Positions 13,669-20,698 of a stretch of 64,000 bases of DNA are shown piece after piece; positions within the stretch are counted from its first letter, which is position 1; each line of letters starts with the position of its first letter. A program made the position numbers and the translations under genes. This DNA comes from VXYL01 sp965116345. GTDB lineage: Bacteria; Pseudomonadota; Gammaproteobacteria; Pseudomonadales; Azotimanducaceae. The notes beneath the pieces were generated by a model. That model saw only the letters and a program-made list of their open reading frames with translations. It did not search any database and had not been told where the DNA came from. The stretch covers positions 2,418,001-2,482,000 of the forward strand of contig OZ220680.1 of NCBI GenBank assembly GCA_965116345.1, read 5' to 3'.

Positions 13669-13787
13669 TGCCTGACGACCATAGCGAGTCGGTACCACCT
13701 GAATCCATCCCGAACTCAGTAGTGAAACGTCTCAGCGCCGATGGTAGTGTGGGGTCTCCCCATGTGAGAGTAGGTCGTTGTCAGGCA
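13669..13787 (+). rRNA. rrf: 5S ribosomal RNA
   Basis: About 119 bases. The ends TGCCTGACGA and GTTGTCAGGCA pair to close helix I. The internal blocks CCGAACTCAG and GCGCCGATGGTAGTGTGG are characteristic of gammaproteobacterial 5S. Confidence 0.95.
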
Positions 13788-13794
13788 TTAATTC

Positions 13795-13827
13795 AAAAGC
13801 CCGAGGGCATTGCCCTCGGGCTTTTTT
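13795..13827. terminator. Intrinsic terminator of the rRNA operon
   Basis: A 10-bp perfect stem, GCCCGAGGGC/GCCCTCGGGC, with loop ATT is followed by TTTTTT and preceded by AAAA. It can therefore also stop leftward transcription of the SDR gene that ends at 13862. Confidence 0.92.
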
Positions 13828-13861
13828 GTTGGGTAAAACGTAGTCAGGTCATCGCGACGCG

Positions 13862-14665
13862 TCAGATCTTCGCGGCGACGCCTCCGTCGACGTTGATGAT
13901 CTCGCCCGAGATGAATCGTGACTCGTCGCAGGCGAGGAACAGCACCAGGTTCGCCACGTCGTCCGGATAGCCCGGACCCTGAACGATCTGCGCGTAGTCG
14001 AACATCTTCTCGAAGACGTGATGGCCGCCGTCGGCATCCCTGGATGTGCCCCTGGTTGCACCCGGTGTGAGAATCTGACCCGGGCGGACACAGTTGACCC
14101 GGATGTTGTCGCGGCCGCCGGCACCGGCCATGTACCGGGTCAGCGCATCGACGCCGGCCTTGGCGGCGTAGTAGGACGCCGATGCGGTGCCGAACTCGTC
14201 CTGCATGCGGGGACTGAATCCCCGCTGTGCGGCGAGCGAGGACATGTTGACCACCGCGCCCCCGCCGGCGGCCACAAGATGTGGCCAGACGGCCTGGCTG
14301 ACGTAGAACGTGCCCGTCAAGTTCGTGTTGACGATGCGCAGCCAATCGGAATTCGATTCTTCGGGGAATCGACCGCCTCCTCCTCCGCCCGCGTTGTTGA
14401 ACAGCACGTCGATTCGACCGTACGTGGTCGCGGCTTGCGCGACCGCCGCCTTGACGGACTCGTCGTCACCTACGTCGCAGGGAACGAACGTCGCCTCGAA
14501 GCCGGCATCGCGGATGGCGGAAGCCACCTCCTGGCCCTGTGCCTCCCTGCGTGCCATGAGGATGACCTTCGCTCCCTCGCGGGCGAACAAGTGGCCCGTG
14601 GACTCGCCGATCCCGCTGTTGCCGCCGGTGACGATGGCGACCTTGCCTTCAAGTCTGTTTGGCAT
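13862..14665 (-). CDS. SDR-family NAD(P)-dependent oxidoreductase
   Basis: The 267-residue Rossmann-fold protein has the cofactor motif TGGNSGIG near the N-terminus, NNAG at about residue 90, the catalytic serine in NMSS and the catalytic YxxxK in SYYAAKAG. The C-terminus ends in INVDGG, as in classical SDRs. It should oxidise or reduce an alcohol/ketone; the substrate is unknown. It diverges, across 199 bases, from the operon of enolase-superfamily and Gfo/Idh enzymes, so it may take part in the same sugar-acid or polyol catabolism. That link is inference. Confidence 0.9.
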   Translation of the reverse strand: MPNRLEGKVAIVTGGNSGIGESTGHLFAREGAKVILMARREAQGQEVASAIRDAGFEATFVPCDVGDDESVKAAVAQAATTYGRIDVLFNNAGGGGGGRFPEESNSDWLRIVNTNLTGTFYVSQAVWPHLVAAGGGAVVNMSSLAAQRGFSPRMQDEFGTASASYYAAKAGVDALTRYMAGAGGRDNIRVNCVRPGQILTPGATRGTSRDADGGHHVFEKMFDYAQIVQGPGYPDDVANLVLFLACDESRFISGEIINVDGGVAAKI

Positions 14666-14847
14666 TTCAAATGCTCCTCAGCTCTGCAATCTGTCTATCC
14701 TGCAAAACGCTATTTTGCGCGTTGCGGCAACATGCTCCAAGAGTTCGAGTTGCTTGAGTTCCCGGTAGAGGGGAGAGGGATATGGCCGACGGCCAGTCTT
14801 CGATGCGCATCCGGTCGAGTATACCTTCGCATCGAATCGAGGCGGCT

Positions 14848-14856
14848 TGCTATAGT
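14848..14856 (+). promoter_or_regulatory. Putative extended -10 promoter of the enolase-superfamily/selenoprotein operon
   Basis: TGCTATAGT matches an extended -10 element (TGN followed by TATAGT). The hexamer ends at 14856, 9 bases before the ATG at 14865, again implying a leaderless or near-leaderless transcript. No clear -35 is seen. Confidence 0.4.
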
Positions 14857-14864
14857 GGCCCACT

Positions 14865-15953
14865 ATGGTCGTAACGGACATCACGCACACACCCCTGTCG
14901 ATCGGCAAGGGCCTGTTGCGAATCCAGACCGACGCCGGTGTCGAGGGCTGGGCGGAAATCCCCGGGCGCAACAACGCGGTCTTCAACGCCTACCTCGAAA
15001 GCGCGATCAAGCCCGCGCTGGTCGGCGAGGATCCACGGCTCGTAGACCGTCACTGGGAGACCTTCGCTCTCGGCCGGGACGAACGCTTCTACAAGCTGCC
15101 GGGCTGGGTCGTGGGCGTGGTGGATGTCGCTCTTTGGGATCTGCTCGGCAAGGATGCGGGCCTACCGGTCCACACCTTGATGGGCGGCGCCAGGCGAACC
15201 TCCATCCCGCTCTACTGGAGCACCGGCTCCGGTTGGCGGATGCAGCCCGACGAGATGCTCGCACTGGTCAAGGACGGTTGGGAGCGGGGTTTCCGGGCGT
15301 TCAAGATCCGCATGGACTGGCGCGGCTGGCGCCAGGACATGGACCCGGAGAAGGACTATCGCCTCTTCAAGGCGGCTCGGGAGTTTCTTTCGGGTGGCGA
15401 ATATCTCGGTTTCGACGCCAACAACGGCTATTCCGTGTCCACGGCGATCCAGCAGGGCCGCCGCTTCGAAGCCTTGGGTATCGACCATTTCGAGGAACCC
15501 ATTCCGCACTACGACCTGCCGGGCTTGAAGCAGATCGCCGATACCCTGGATGTCGCGGTATCGGCGGGCGAACAGGACGCCTTCCGCTGGTGGTTCCATC
15601 ACCTGGTCCTACTCGGCGACCCGGACATCCTGCAACCCGATATAGTGAACGCAGGCGGCCCTAGCGAGGTAAAGCGCATCTACGAGATGGCGACCACGCT
15701 GAACAAGCCGGTCATGCCGCACAGCCCGCAGGCGGGAATCAACTCGATGGCCTCGCTGCACGTCTACGCCACCGTGCAGAACGCCACCCGCCCGCACGAG
15801 TTCTCCATCGAGTTCTCGGGACCCCTCGACGAGGTGGCCGACCTCTACGGCGAGGATGTCCTGCCGAGGAACGGCACCATGGAGTTGACCGATAGGCCGG
15901 GCTTCGGCATCGAGCTCAACGAAACTGCGGTTGCCCGCCTGACGGTGCGCTGA
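14865..15953 (+). CDS. Mandelate racemase/muconate lactonizing enzyme family protein
   Basis: The 362-residue enolase-superfamily enzyme probably dehydrates or epimerises a sugar acid or related carboxylate. Visible catalytic features are KIR on the second barrel strand (FKIRMDW), metal ligands in FDANNGY, FEEP and SAGEQD, and the general acid/base histidine in MPHSPQ. It is the first gene of a rightward operon. The next gene starts 2 bases after its stop, so the two are likely translationally coupled. The exact substrate cannot be read from sequence. Confidence 0.9.
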   Translation: MVVTDITHTPLSIGKGLLRIQTDAGVEGWAEIPGRNNAVFNAYLESAIKPALVGEDPRLVDRHWETFALGRDERFYKLPGWVVGVVDVALWDLLGKDAGLPVHTLMGGARRTSIPLYWSTGSGWRMQPDEMLALVKDGWERGFRAFKIRMDWRGWRQDMDPEKDYRLFKAAREFLSGGEYLGFDANNGYSVSTAIQQGRRFEALGIDHFEEPIPHYDLPGLKQIADTLDVAVSAGEQDAFRWWFHHLVLLGDPDILQPDIVNAGGPSEVKRIYEMATTLNKPVMPHSPQAGINSMASLHVYATVQNATRPHEFSIEFSGPLDEVADLYGEDVLPRNGTMELTDRPGFGIELNETAVARLTVR

Positions 15954-15955
15954 CG

Positions 15956-16972
15956 GTGGCCGACAACCGCCTGAGCATGGCCTTCGTCGGCTGCGGTGGC
16001 ATCGCCCGCGCCCACTGGCGGGGCATCCAGAAACACGCCCCCCGCATCGACGTGACCGCCGTCGTCGACACGAACCCGGCGCAGGTGGCGGCCATGTCGG
16101 AACAGACCGGTGCCGCCGGGTACTCGTCGCTCACCGACGCCTTGTCGGATGGCGACTTCGACGCCGTCGACATCATGCTGCCCCACGACCTCCACGAACC
16201 GGCGACCTTGGAGTCGTTCGCGGCGGGCAAGCACGTCTGTCTCGAAAAACCCATGGCCCACAACCTCGAGAGCTGCGAGCGCATCCTCGCGGCCGCGGCG
16301 CAGACAGACACCGTGTTCATGATCGCGGAACAGGCCCAGTACTGGACCGACGTGCAGAAGGTGCGCGAGTTGATCGACGCCGGTGCGATCGGCGACGTAG
16401 TCACCGCGCGGGCGTGTTTCTACGACCCGCAGAACGTGCCCCCCGGTGCCAAGCCTTGGCGTTTCGAACTGGCCCGCGCCGGCGGCGGCATATCGATAGA
16501 CGGTGGCGCCCACTGGATCCGTCCGCTGCGGATGATGCTCGGCGAGATCGACGAAGTGATCGCGGCGACCGCGCGCCACGTCGCGGACATGGAGGGCGAG
16601 TCGTCGGCGCGTGCGCTGATGCGTTTCGAGAGCGGCGTTGTCGCCACCTTCGAGGCGTTCCTCTACCCCGGCACCGTGGGCCCGGTGGAGGACTTCCGTG
16701 TCACCGGCACCGAAGGCGAGCTGGTCATGGAGCGTGGCCGCGACGGCCGGCTCCGGCTCTACAACAGCGAGCACCCAACGGGATTGGCGTTGATGAGCTC
16801 GTACGAGGGCAAGGCCGCGAGTTACGGCGAAGAACTCAACGACTTCTGTTGCGCGGTTCTCGACGGCAAGGAGCTCGAAGCGCCACCGGCCTACTCGCTC
16901 GGCGAACTGCGCACCGGGCTCGCCATGTATCGCTCGGTTGAGAGCGGGCGGTGGGAAAAGGTATGGGAGTGA
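15956..16972 (+). CDS. Gfo/Idh/MocA-family oxidoreductase
   Basis: The 338-residue NAD(P)-dependent dehydrogenase usually acts on cyclic polyols or sugars. The N-terminal Rossmann motif is VGCGGIAR. EKPM, which contains the catalytic lysine, lies near residue 98. The DGGAHWIR segment near residue 183 supplies the Asp and His of the family's active site. It starts with GTG 2 bases after the previous stop. Its stop (16970-16972) is 2 bases before the ATG of the next gene. The tight packing makes a common pathway with the enolase-superfamily enzyme likely. Confidence 0.9.
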   Translation: MADNRLSMAFVGCGGIARAHWRGIQKHAPRIDVTAVVDTNPAQVAAMSEQTGAAGYSSLTDALSDGDFDAVDIMLPHDLHEPATLESFAAGKHVCLEKPMAHNLESCERILAAAAQTDTVFMIAEQAQYWTDVQKVRELIDAGAIGDVVTARACFYDPQNVPPGAKPWRFELARAGGGISIDGGAHWIRPLRMMLGEIDEVIAATARHVADMEGESSARALMRFESGVVATFEAFLYPGTVGPVEDFRVTGTEGELVMERGRDGRLRLYNSEHPTGLALMSSYEGKAASYGEELNDFCCAVLDGKELEAPPAYSLGELRTGLAMYRSVESGRWEKVWE

Positions 16973-16974
16973 AC

Positions 16975-18015
16975 ATGGCCGAAGCCACGAACCTCCACGA
17001 GGTCGGCAACGACCCGCTGGAAGCCATCGACTACTGCTACGAGCAGGGTTGGACCGATGGTCTGCCGGTCGTACCCCCGGAGGAGAGCCGGGTGCAGGCG
17101 ATGCTGGCGATGGAAGGCCGACCGCCGGAGACGGTGATCGCACACCATCCCGCAACCAGGCTCGAACTGACCATCCACGCGGCAGCCGTGAACGCCGTCA
17201 TGGCGGGCTGTCTGCCCGAGTATTTCCCGATCATCGTCGCGGCCTTCGAGGCCATGGACCGGGAACCCTTCAACTTCCACGGCAGCACCGTCAGCACCGG
17301 CGGTTCCGGCCACCTCCTGATCGTCAGCGGCCCCGTTGTCGACGACATCGGCCTCAACGTCGGCGTCAACCTGTTCGGACCCGGCAACCGCGCCAACGCG
17401 ACCATCGGCCGGTCGGTCCGGCTGACGCTCATGAACGTCTTCAGGATCGTGCCGGGCGTCGCCGACAAGTCGACCCAGGGCAACCCCGGCAAGTACAGCT
17501 TCTGCATTGGCGAGCGGGTGGACCGGAATCCCTGGCCGCCGCTTTGGGAGGAGTTCGGCTACCCCGAGGGCACGAGTTCGGTCACCGTGTTCGCCGGCGC
17601 CGGCTTCTGCAACGTGGAAAACCACGGCGGCAACACACCCGAAGCGATCCTCGATACGATGGCGAACGCCATGGCCAACTACGGCTGCATCAGTACCGGT
17701 CAGAGCGTCGTCGTGCTCTCGCCGGAACACGCCGAGATCGTTGCCCGACCGGGTTGGACCAAGGGCGACATCCGGGAGTACCTATTCGAACACGCGAAGC
17801 AGCCGCGCGACGCCATCGAGCGGCTTGGCAAACTCGACGGTGGCTACGCACGGCAGGGTCGGGATGACTGCCATCGCGGCATGACGGCCGATGACATCCT
17901 GGTCACCGTGGGCGGCGGTGATGCCGGCGGCCACTCGGCGTTCATTCCCTCCTGGAGCCGCGGTCGGGGTTCCATCATGCAGACCCAGGCCATCGGCGTG
18001 TGTATCGACTGCTGA
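16975..18015 (+). CDS. Uncharacterised conserved protein upstream of UGSC selenoprotein
   Basis: The 346-residue protein has no domain I can name. It has no signal peptide or membrane segment. Near the N-terminus it has GWTDGLPVVPPEE. Gly-rich stretches (GGSGHLLIVSGPVV, LFGPGNRANATIGR) and scattered cysteines follow, including a C-terminal CIDC just before the stop. The ATG at 16975 is chosen because GGGAG lies 5 bases upstream; earlier in-frame starts (16951, 16963) overlap the previous gene. The downstream selenoprotein gene begins 12 bases after the stop, in the same frame, with its own GGAGAAG site. The close coupling suggests it works with the UGSC protein, perhaps as redox partner or substrate-binding subunit. 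That role is inference. Confidence 0.8.
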   Translation: MAEATNLHEVGNDPLEAIDYCYEQGWTDGLPVVPPEESRVQAMLAMEGRPPETVIAHHPATRLELTIHAAAVNAVMAGCLPEYFPIIVAAFEAMDREPFNFHGSTVSTGGSGHLLIVSGPVVDDIGLNVGVNLFGPGNRANATIGRSVRLTLMNVFRIVPGVADKSTQGNPGKYSFCIGERVDRNPWPPLWEEFGYPEGTSSVTVFAGAGFCNVENHGGNTPEAILDTMANAMANYGCISTGQSVVVLSPEHAEIVARPGWTKGDIREYLFEHAKQPRDAIERLGKLDGGYARQGRDDCHRGMTADDILVTVGGGDAGGHSAFIPSWSRGRGSIMQTQAIGVCIDC

Positions 18016-18027
18016 CGGAGAAGATCC

Positions 18028-18546
18028 ATGAGACTCATTGATCCCACGGTGCCCGCCAAGGAGCCGGACAGCCAGCGGGCACCGGCGCTTGCCAGCCTCG
18101 ACGGGCTGACCATCGGCCTGCTGTCGAACCGCAAACTCAACGCTGACAAGTTGCTGACGGAGACGGCGGATCTCCTTCGCGCCCGCTTCGGTGGCACAGT
18201 GCTGCCGATGGTGTCGAAGAACAACGCCTCGGCGCCCGCACCCGCCGAGATGCTGACCAACCTATCCCCGGAGTGCGACTACCTCATCACCGCCGCGGGC
18301 GACTGAGGCAGTTGCTCGACGTGCAGTTTGCATGACGGCATCACCTTCGAGCAGACCGGCAAACGGGCCGTGGTCCTGTGCACCGCGCCGTTCGAGGTCA
18401 CGGCCCGCAACATCGCCCGGATGATGGGTCTGCCAGACTATCCGTTCGTGATCCTGGAACATCCCCTGGGAAGCTGCACCCCGGTGGAAGTGGCGGCACG
18501 CGCCACGGCGGCTTGCGAACAAGCCATCGACATTCTGATGAATTGA
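18028..18546 (+). CDS. UGSC-family selenoprotein (in-frame TGA = selenocysteine)
   Basis: Read through the TGA at 18304-18306, the frame gives a 172-residue protein with Sec at position 93 in the motif AAGD-U-GSCSTCSLHDG. This is the hallmark of the UGSC family of (seleno)proteins, small predicted redox proteins of unknown function. Both halves look coding: residues 1-92 end in a hydrophobic CDYLITAAGD strand, and residues 94-172 hold AVVLCTAPFEVTARNIAR and HPLGSCTPVEVAAR and end at TGA 18544. Codon use is unchanged across the TGA. Further cysteines are C96 and C99. GGAG precedes the ATG by 8 bases. Insertion of Sec needs SelA/B/C/D, which are not in this window. Confidence 0.88.
18304..18332 (+). 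promoter_or_regulatory. Selenocysteine codon and candidate SECIS-proximal hairpin
   Basis: The UGA at 18304-18306 is followed 15 bases later by a short hairpin, TGCA-GTT-TGCA (18322-18332), with a G/U-rich loop. Its position suits a bacterial SECIS element, but the stem is only 4 bp, so the structural call is weak. The UGA itself is the firm part. Confidence 0.4.
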
Positions 18547-18557
18547 TGCGGCCTCGT

Positions 18558-18953
18558 TTACGAGGCGTGGAGAAAACTCGACCGGAACTGAATTCCCCAA
18601 TGACCATCCACCAGGGTCGCGATCCAGAACGTATCGAAGCTGTGATAGACGGTGCCGTCTGCCCGACAACGGTCGTTGGTGATCGCGATGTGGACCTTGT
18701 CGCGGCCGGCGTGGACCACATCGAGACTGGCGACGACCGTATGGTGCCAACCCTCGTCCCGCAGGCGTGACTCGCCGCGTCTGCAACCCTCGATGAACGC
18801 CTCGGCGTTCTCGATGGTGGTGAACCTTCCGTTGGCGAGGCGGATGTGCGGATAGTTCAGTGTCTCGGCGTGGCGTTCGTGGTCCTGCGCATTGAACGTC
18901 CGGATGAAATCCTCGACGACCTCGATACCCCGCTCGGCACTGTCTTCATTCAT
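18558..18953 (-). CDS. SnoaL/NTF2-like small protein
   Basis: This 131-residue protein has the cone-fold pattern of NTF2-like proteins: an N-terminal helix (VVEDFIRTFNAQDHERHAE), NYPHIRLANG, and paired strands ending DGHWGIQFRSSF. Members are either enzymes on small molecules or ligand-binding proteins; none of the sequence fixes which. It overlaps the upstream gene by the 4 bases ATGA, so translation is coupled. A hairpin GCCTCG-TTTA-CGAGGC at 18551-18566 lies over its stop codon, in the convergent junction with the selenoprotein gene. Confidence 0.75.
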   Translation of the reverse strand: MNEDSAERGIEVVEDFIRTFNAQDHERHAETLNYPHIRLANGRFTTIENAEAFIEGCRRGESRLRDEGWHHTVVASLDVVHAGRDKVHIAITNDRCRADGTVYHSFDTFWIATLVDGHWGIQFRSSFLHAS

Positions 18954-19612
18954 GGCGCATCGCGTCCTGCCGACACGCGTTGAACGGTCGCCTCATAGGC
19001 TTCTTGGGCGAGATGATCTCGTTCCATCGCATCGCGCATCGCCATCCGGGCGATGTCGTCGACGAGAGTCCCGGGATCGAGCGGCGCATCGAACCGGATC
19101 CTCAACCGCCGCTTGAAGAGGGGTGGTACGAATCCGGTCTGCAACAGCGTGGCGCGCTCAAGCCTCGGCTTGCCATCGTCGGTCCACGCCAGGCTCAAGC
19201 CCCCCATCATGTATTCCTTGCCGTCGATATGGATATGGGTGACGGACCCGGGCGCACCACGGACCAGGATCTTGGGTTTCTGTTCGCCCGGTTCGCGCAC
19301 GAGGTAGTAATGCGTCGCCGTACAGTCCGGGCACGGCTCGCCATCAGCCTCCAGGCGTAAGTCCGTTGACGCGTCCGAATCGGCCGCAGCGACTTGGACG
19401 GCGAGCACGGTGCCATCCTCGTATGGATGGTCGCCGAGACCCCGTACGATCCCGTAGACCTCAACGGCGCCGTCTTTGACAGCTGCGGGTTGTACGCCCA
19501 GCAACTCGGCTTCTTGACCAAGGGCAGCGGAGGTAAGTACCGCGCACAGAGCGGCGCCGAGGGCTTGCGCCACGAAGTGGCGTCCCTCCAGGACGCGAGA
19601 AGTGAGCGCCAT
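18950..19612 (-). CDS. Secreted protein of unknown function
   Basis: The 220-residue protein has an N-terminal signal peptide (hydrophobic stretch around residues 14-30 ending ALGQ). The mature part shows a CPDC motif and two short beta-rich blocks (LGVQPAAVKDGAVEVYGIV, THIHIDGKEYMMGGLSLAW). I do not recognise a domain. It sits between a TauD-type dioxygenase gene (12 bases upstream) and the NTF2-like gene, overlapping the latter by 4 bases, so the three form one leftward operon. Confidence 0.7.
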   Translation of the reverse strand: MALTSRVLEGRHFVAQALGAALCAVLTSAALGQEAELLGVQPAAVKDGAVEVYGIVRGLGDHPYEDGTVLAVQVAAADSDASTDLRLEADGEPCPDCTATHYYLVREPGEQKPKILVRGAPGSVTHIHIDGKEYMMGGLSLAWTDDGKPRLERATLLQTGFVPPLFKRRLRIRFDAPLDPGTLVDDIARMAMRDAMERDHLAQEAYEATVQRVSAGRDAP

Positions 19613-19624
19613 CTAACACACGCC

Positions 19625-20572
19625 CTATTGGCTGCTCGCCGCCACTTTGGATTCGTTCAGTGACGACTCGTTCGTCGCCGACGCGTTGAATCCCTCGGCC
19701 CGGGGATCGGCGAAGGTGGGCGCCAGCTCGGTTTCGGGTTCGCCGGAGATCCGTGATGCGCGCAGCACGCGCTTGTGGCTCGGGTCGTACGGCCTCGCCC
19801 GGTGCATCACGCAGCGGTTGTCCCAGACCACCAGATCGCCAACCGTCCACGAATGCCGGTAGGTTCGCGGCGGTTGGCAGGCATCCACCATCAGCTTGTT
19901 GAGCAGTGCCTCGGACTCTTCCTCGCCCATGCCCCGGATTTCGTAGGCGTGCCGCCCGGTGTAGAGAGACTTTCGGCCGGTCTCGGGGTGCGTCTTGATG
20001 ACCGGGCGCAGCGGCGCGCCCTTGTCGTGGAAACCGTACAGGTTGTCGGTCTTGGGGGTGTATCCCAGCTTGGACTGGGAGTGATACAGCGAGTGATAGG
20101 CGGACAACCCCTCCAGTTGCGCCTTGGTGGCGTCGTCCAGGGCGTCATACGCGGCGCGCATATCGGCGAACTCGGTCTCGCCGCCCTCGGGCGGCACCAC
20201 CAGCGCCATGAGCATGCCGGCCTTGGCGGCGAGCGGCATGTAGGTGCTGTCGGTGTGCCAGCCTTCGTTGCCCTTCAGCAAGTAGTGCTGAGGTTCGCCC
20301 GGCTGTGCCAGCGAGCCGTCACGCTTCTGGTTTGAGAACCGTGCGATGGGGCTCTCCTGCTGGGGATACAGCTGCTCGGTCCTGCCGAACCGAAGTGCGA
20401 AGGCGCCCTGGGACTCGTCGTCGAGATTGTGCTGCCCCGGGAAGACCAGCAATCCGTAGGTCAGGAAAGCCTCGTGGATCTCCTCCCAGGTGTCGTCGTC
20501 GAGCGTGGCGAGATCGACACCAGTGACCACGGCGCCCAGGGTGGCGTCGATTGGCGTTACCTCGATGGACAT
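19625..20572 (-). CDS. TauD/TfdA-family 2-oxoglutarate/Fe(II) dioxygenase
   Basis: The 315-residue enzyme has the iron-binding HxD in GWHTDSTY (about residues 104-110) and the distal histidine in CVMHRARPYDP (about 256). The 2-oxoglutarate-binding arginine follows in VLRASRISGE. TauD relatives hydroxylate sulfonates, aryloxyacetates or related acids so that they fragment; the substrate here is unknown. It is the first gene of a leftward operon with a secreted protein and an NTF2-like protein. Confidence 0.92.
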   Translation of the reverse strand: MSIEVTPIDATLGAVVTGVDLATLDDDTWEEIHEAFLTYGLLVFPGQHNLDDESQGAFALRFGRTEQLYPQQESPIARFSNQKRDGSLAQPGEPQHYLLKGNEGWHTDSTYMPLAAKAGMLMALVVPPEGGETEFADMRAAYDALDDATKAQLEGLSAYHSLYHSQSKLGYTPKTDNLYGFHDKGAPLRPVIKTHPETGRKSLYTGRHAYEIRGMGEEESEALLNKLMVDACQPPRTYRHSWTVGDLVVWDNRCVMHRARPYDPSHKRVLRASRISGEPETELAPTFADPRAEGFNASATNESSLNESKVAASSQ

Positions 20573-20698
20573 GGAGGCATCTCCTTAGAGCTGTTCGAAT
20601 CGAATGCTTCGGCGCCAATCGTACCAGCCCCATCGAGCGGCGCGCTCCGTCCGTGAGTCGACGTCGACGTATACCAGAGACTTGTCGCAGTCGCCCAG

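Noticed and set aside
18013..18027. TGA after CIDC at the end of the 346-residue protein as a second selenocysteine codon, giving a fusion with the UGSC protein (same frame).
   Set aside because: A good ribosome site (GGAGAAG) and an ATG follow within 12 bases, and UGSC proteins normally start there. A true stop is the simpler reading.
18551..18566. GCCTCG-TTTA-CGAGGC hairpin as a strong terminator of the selenoprotein operon.
   Set aside because: No U tract follows on either strand and it overlaps the coding end of the convergent gene; noted only as a hairpin.
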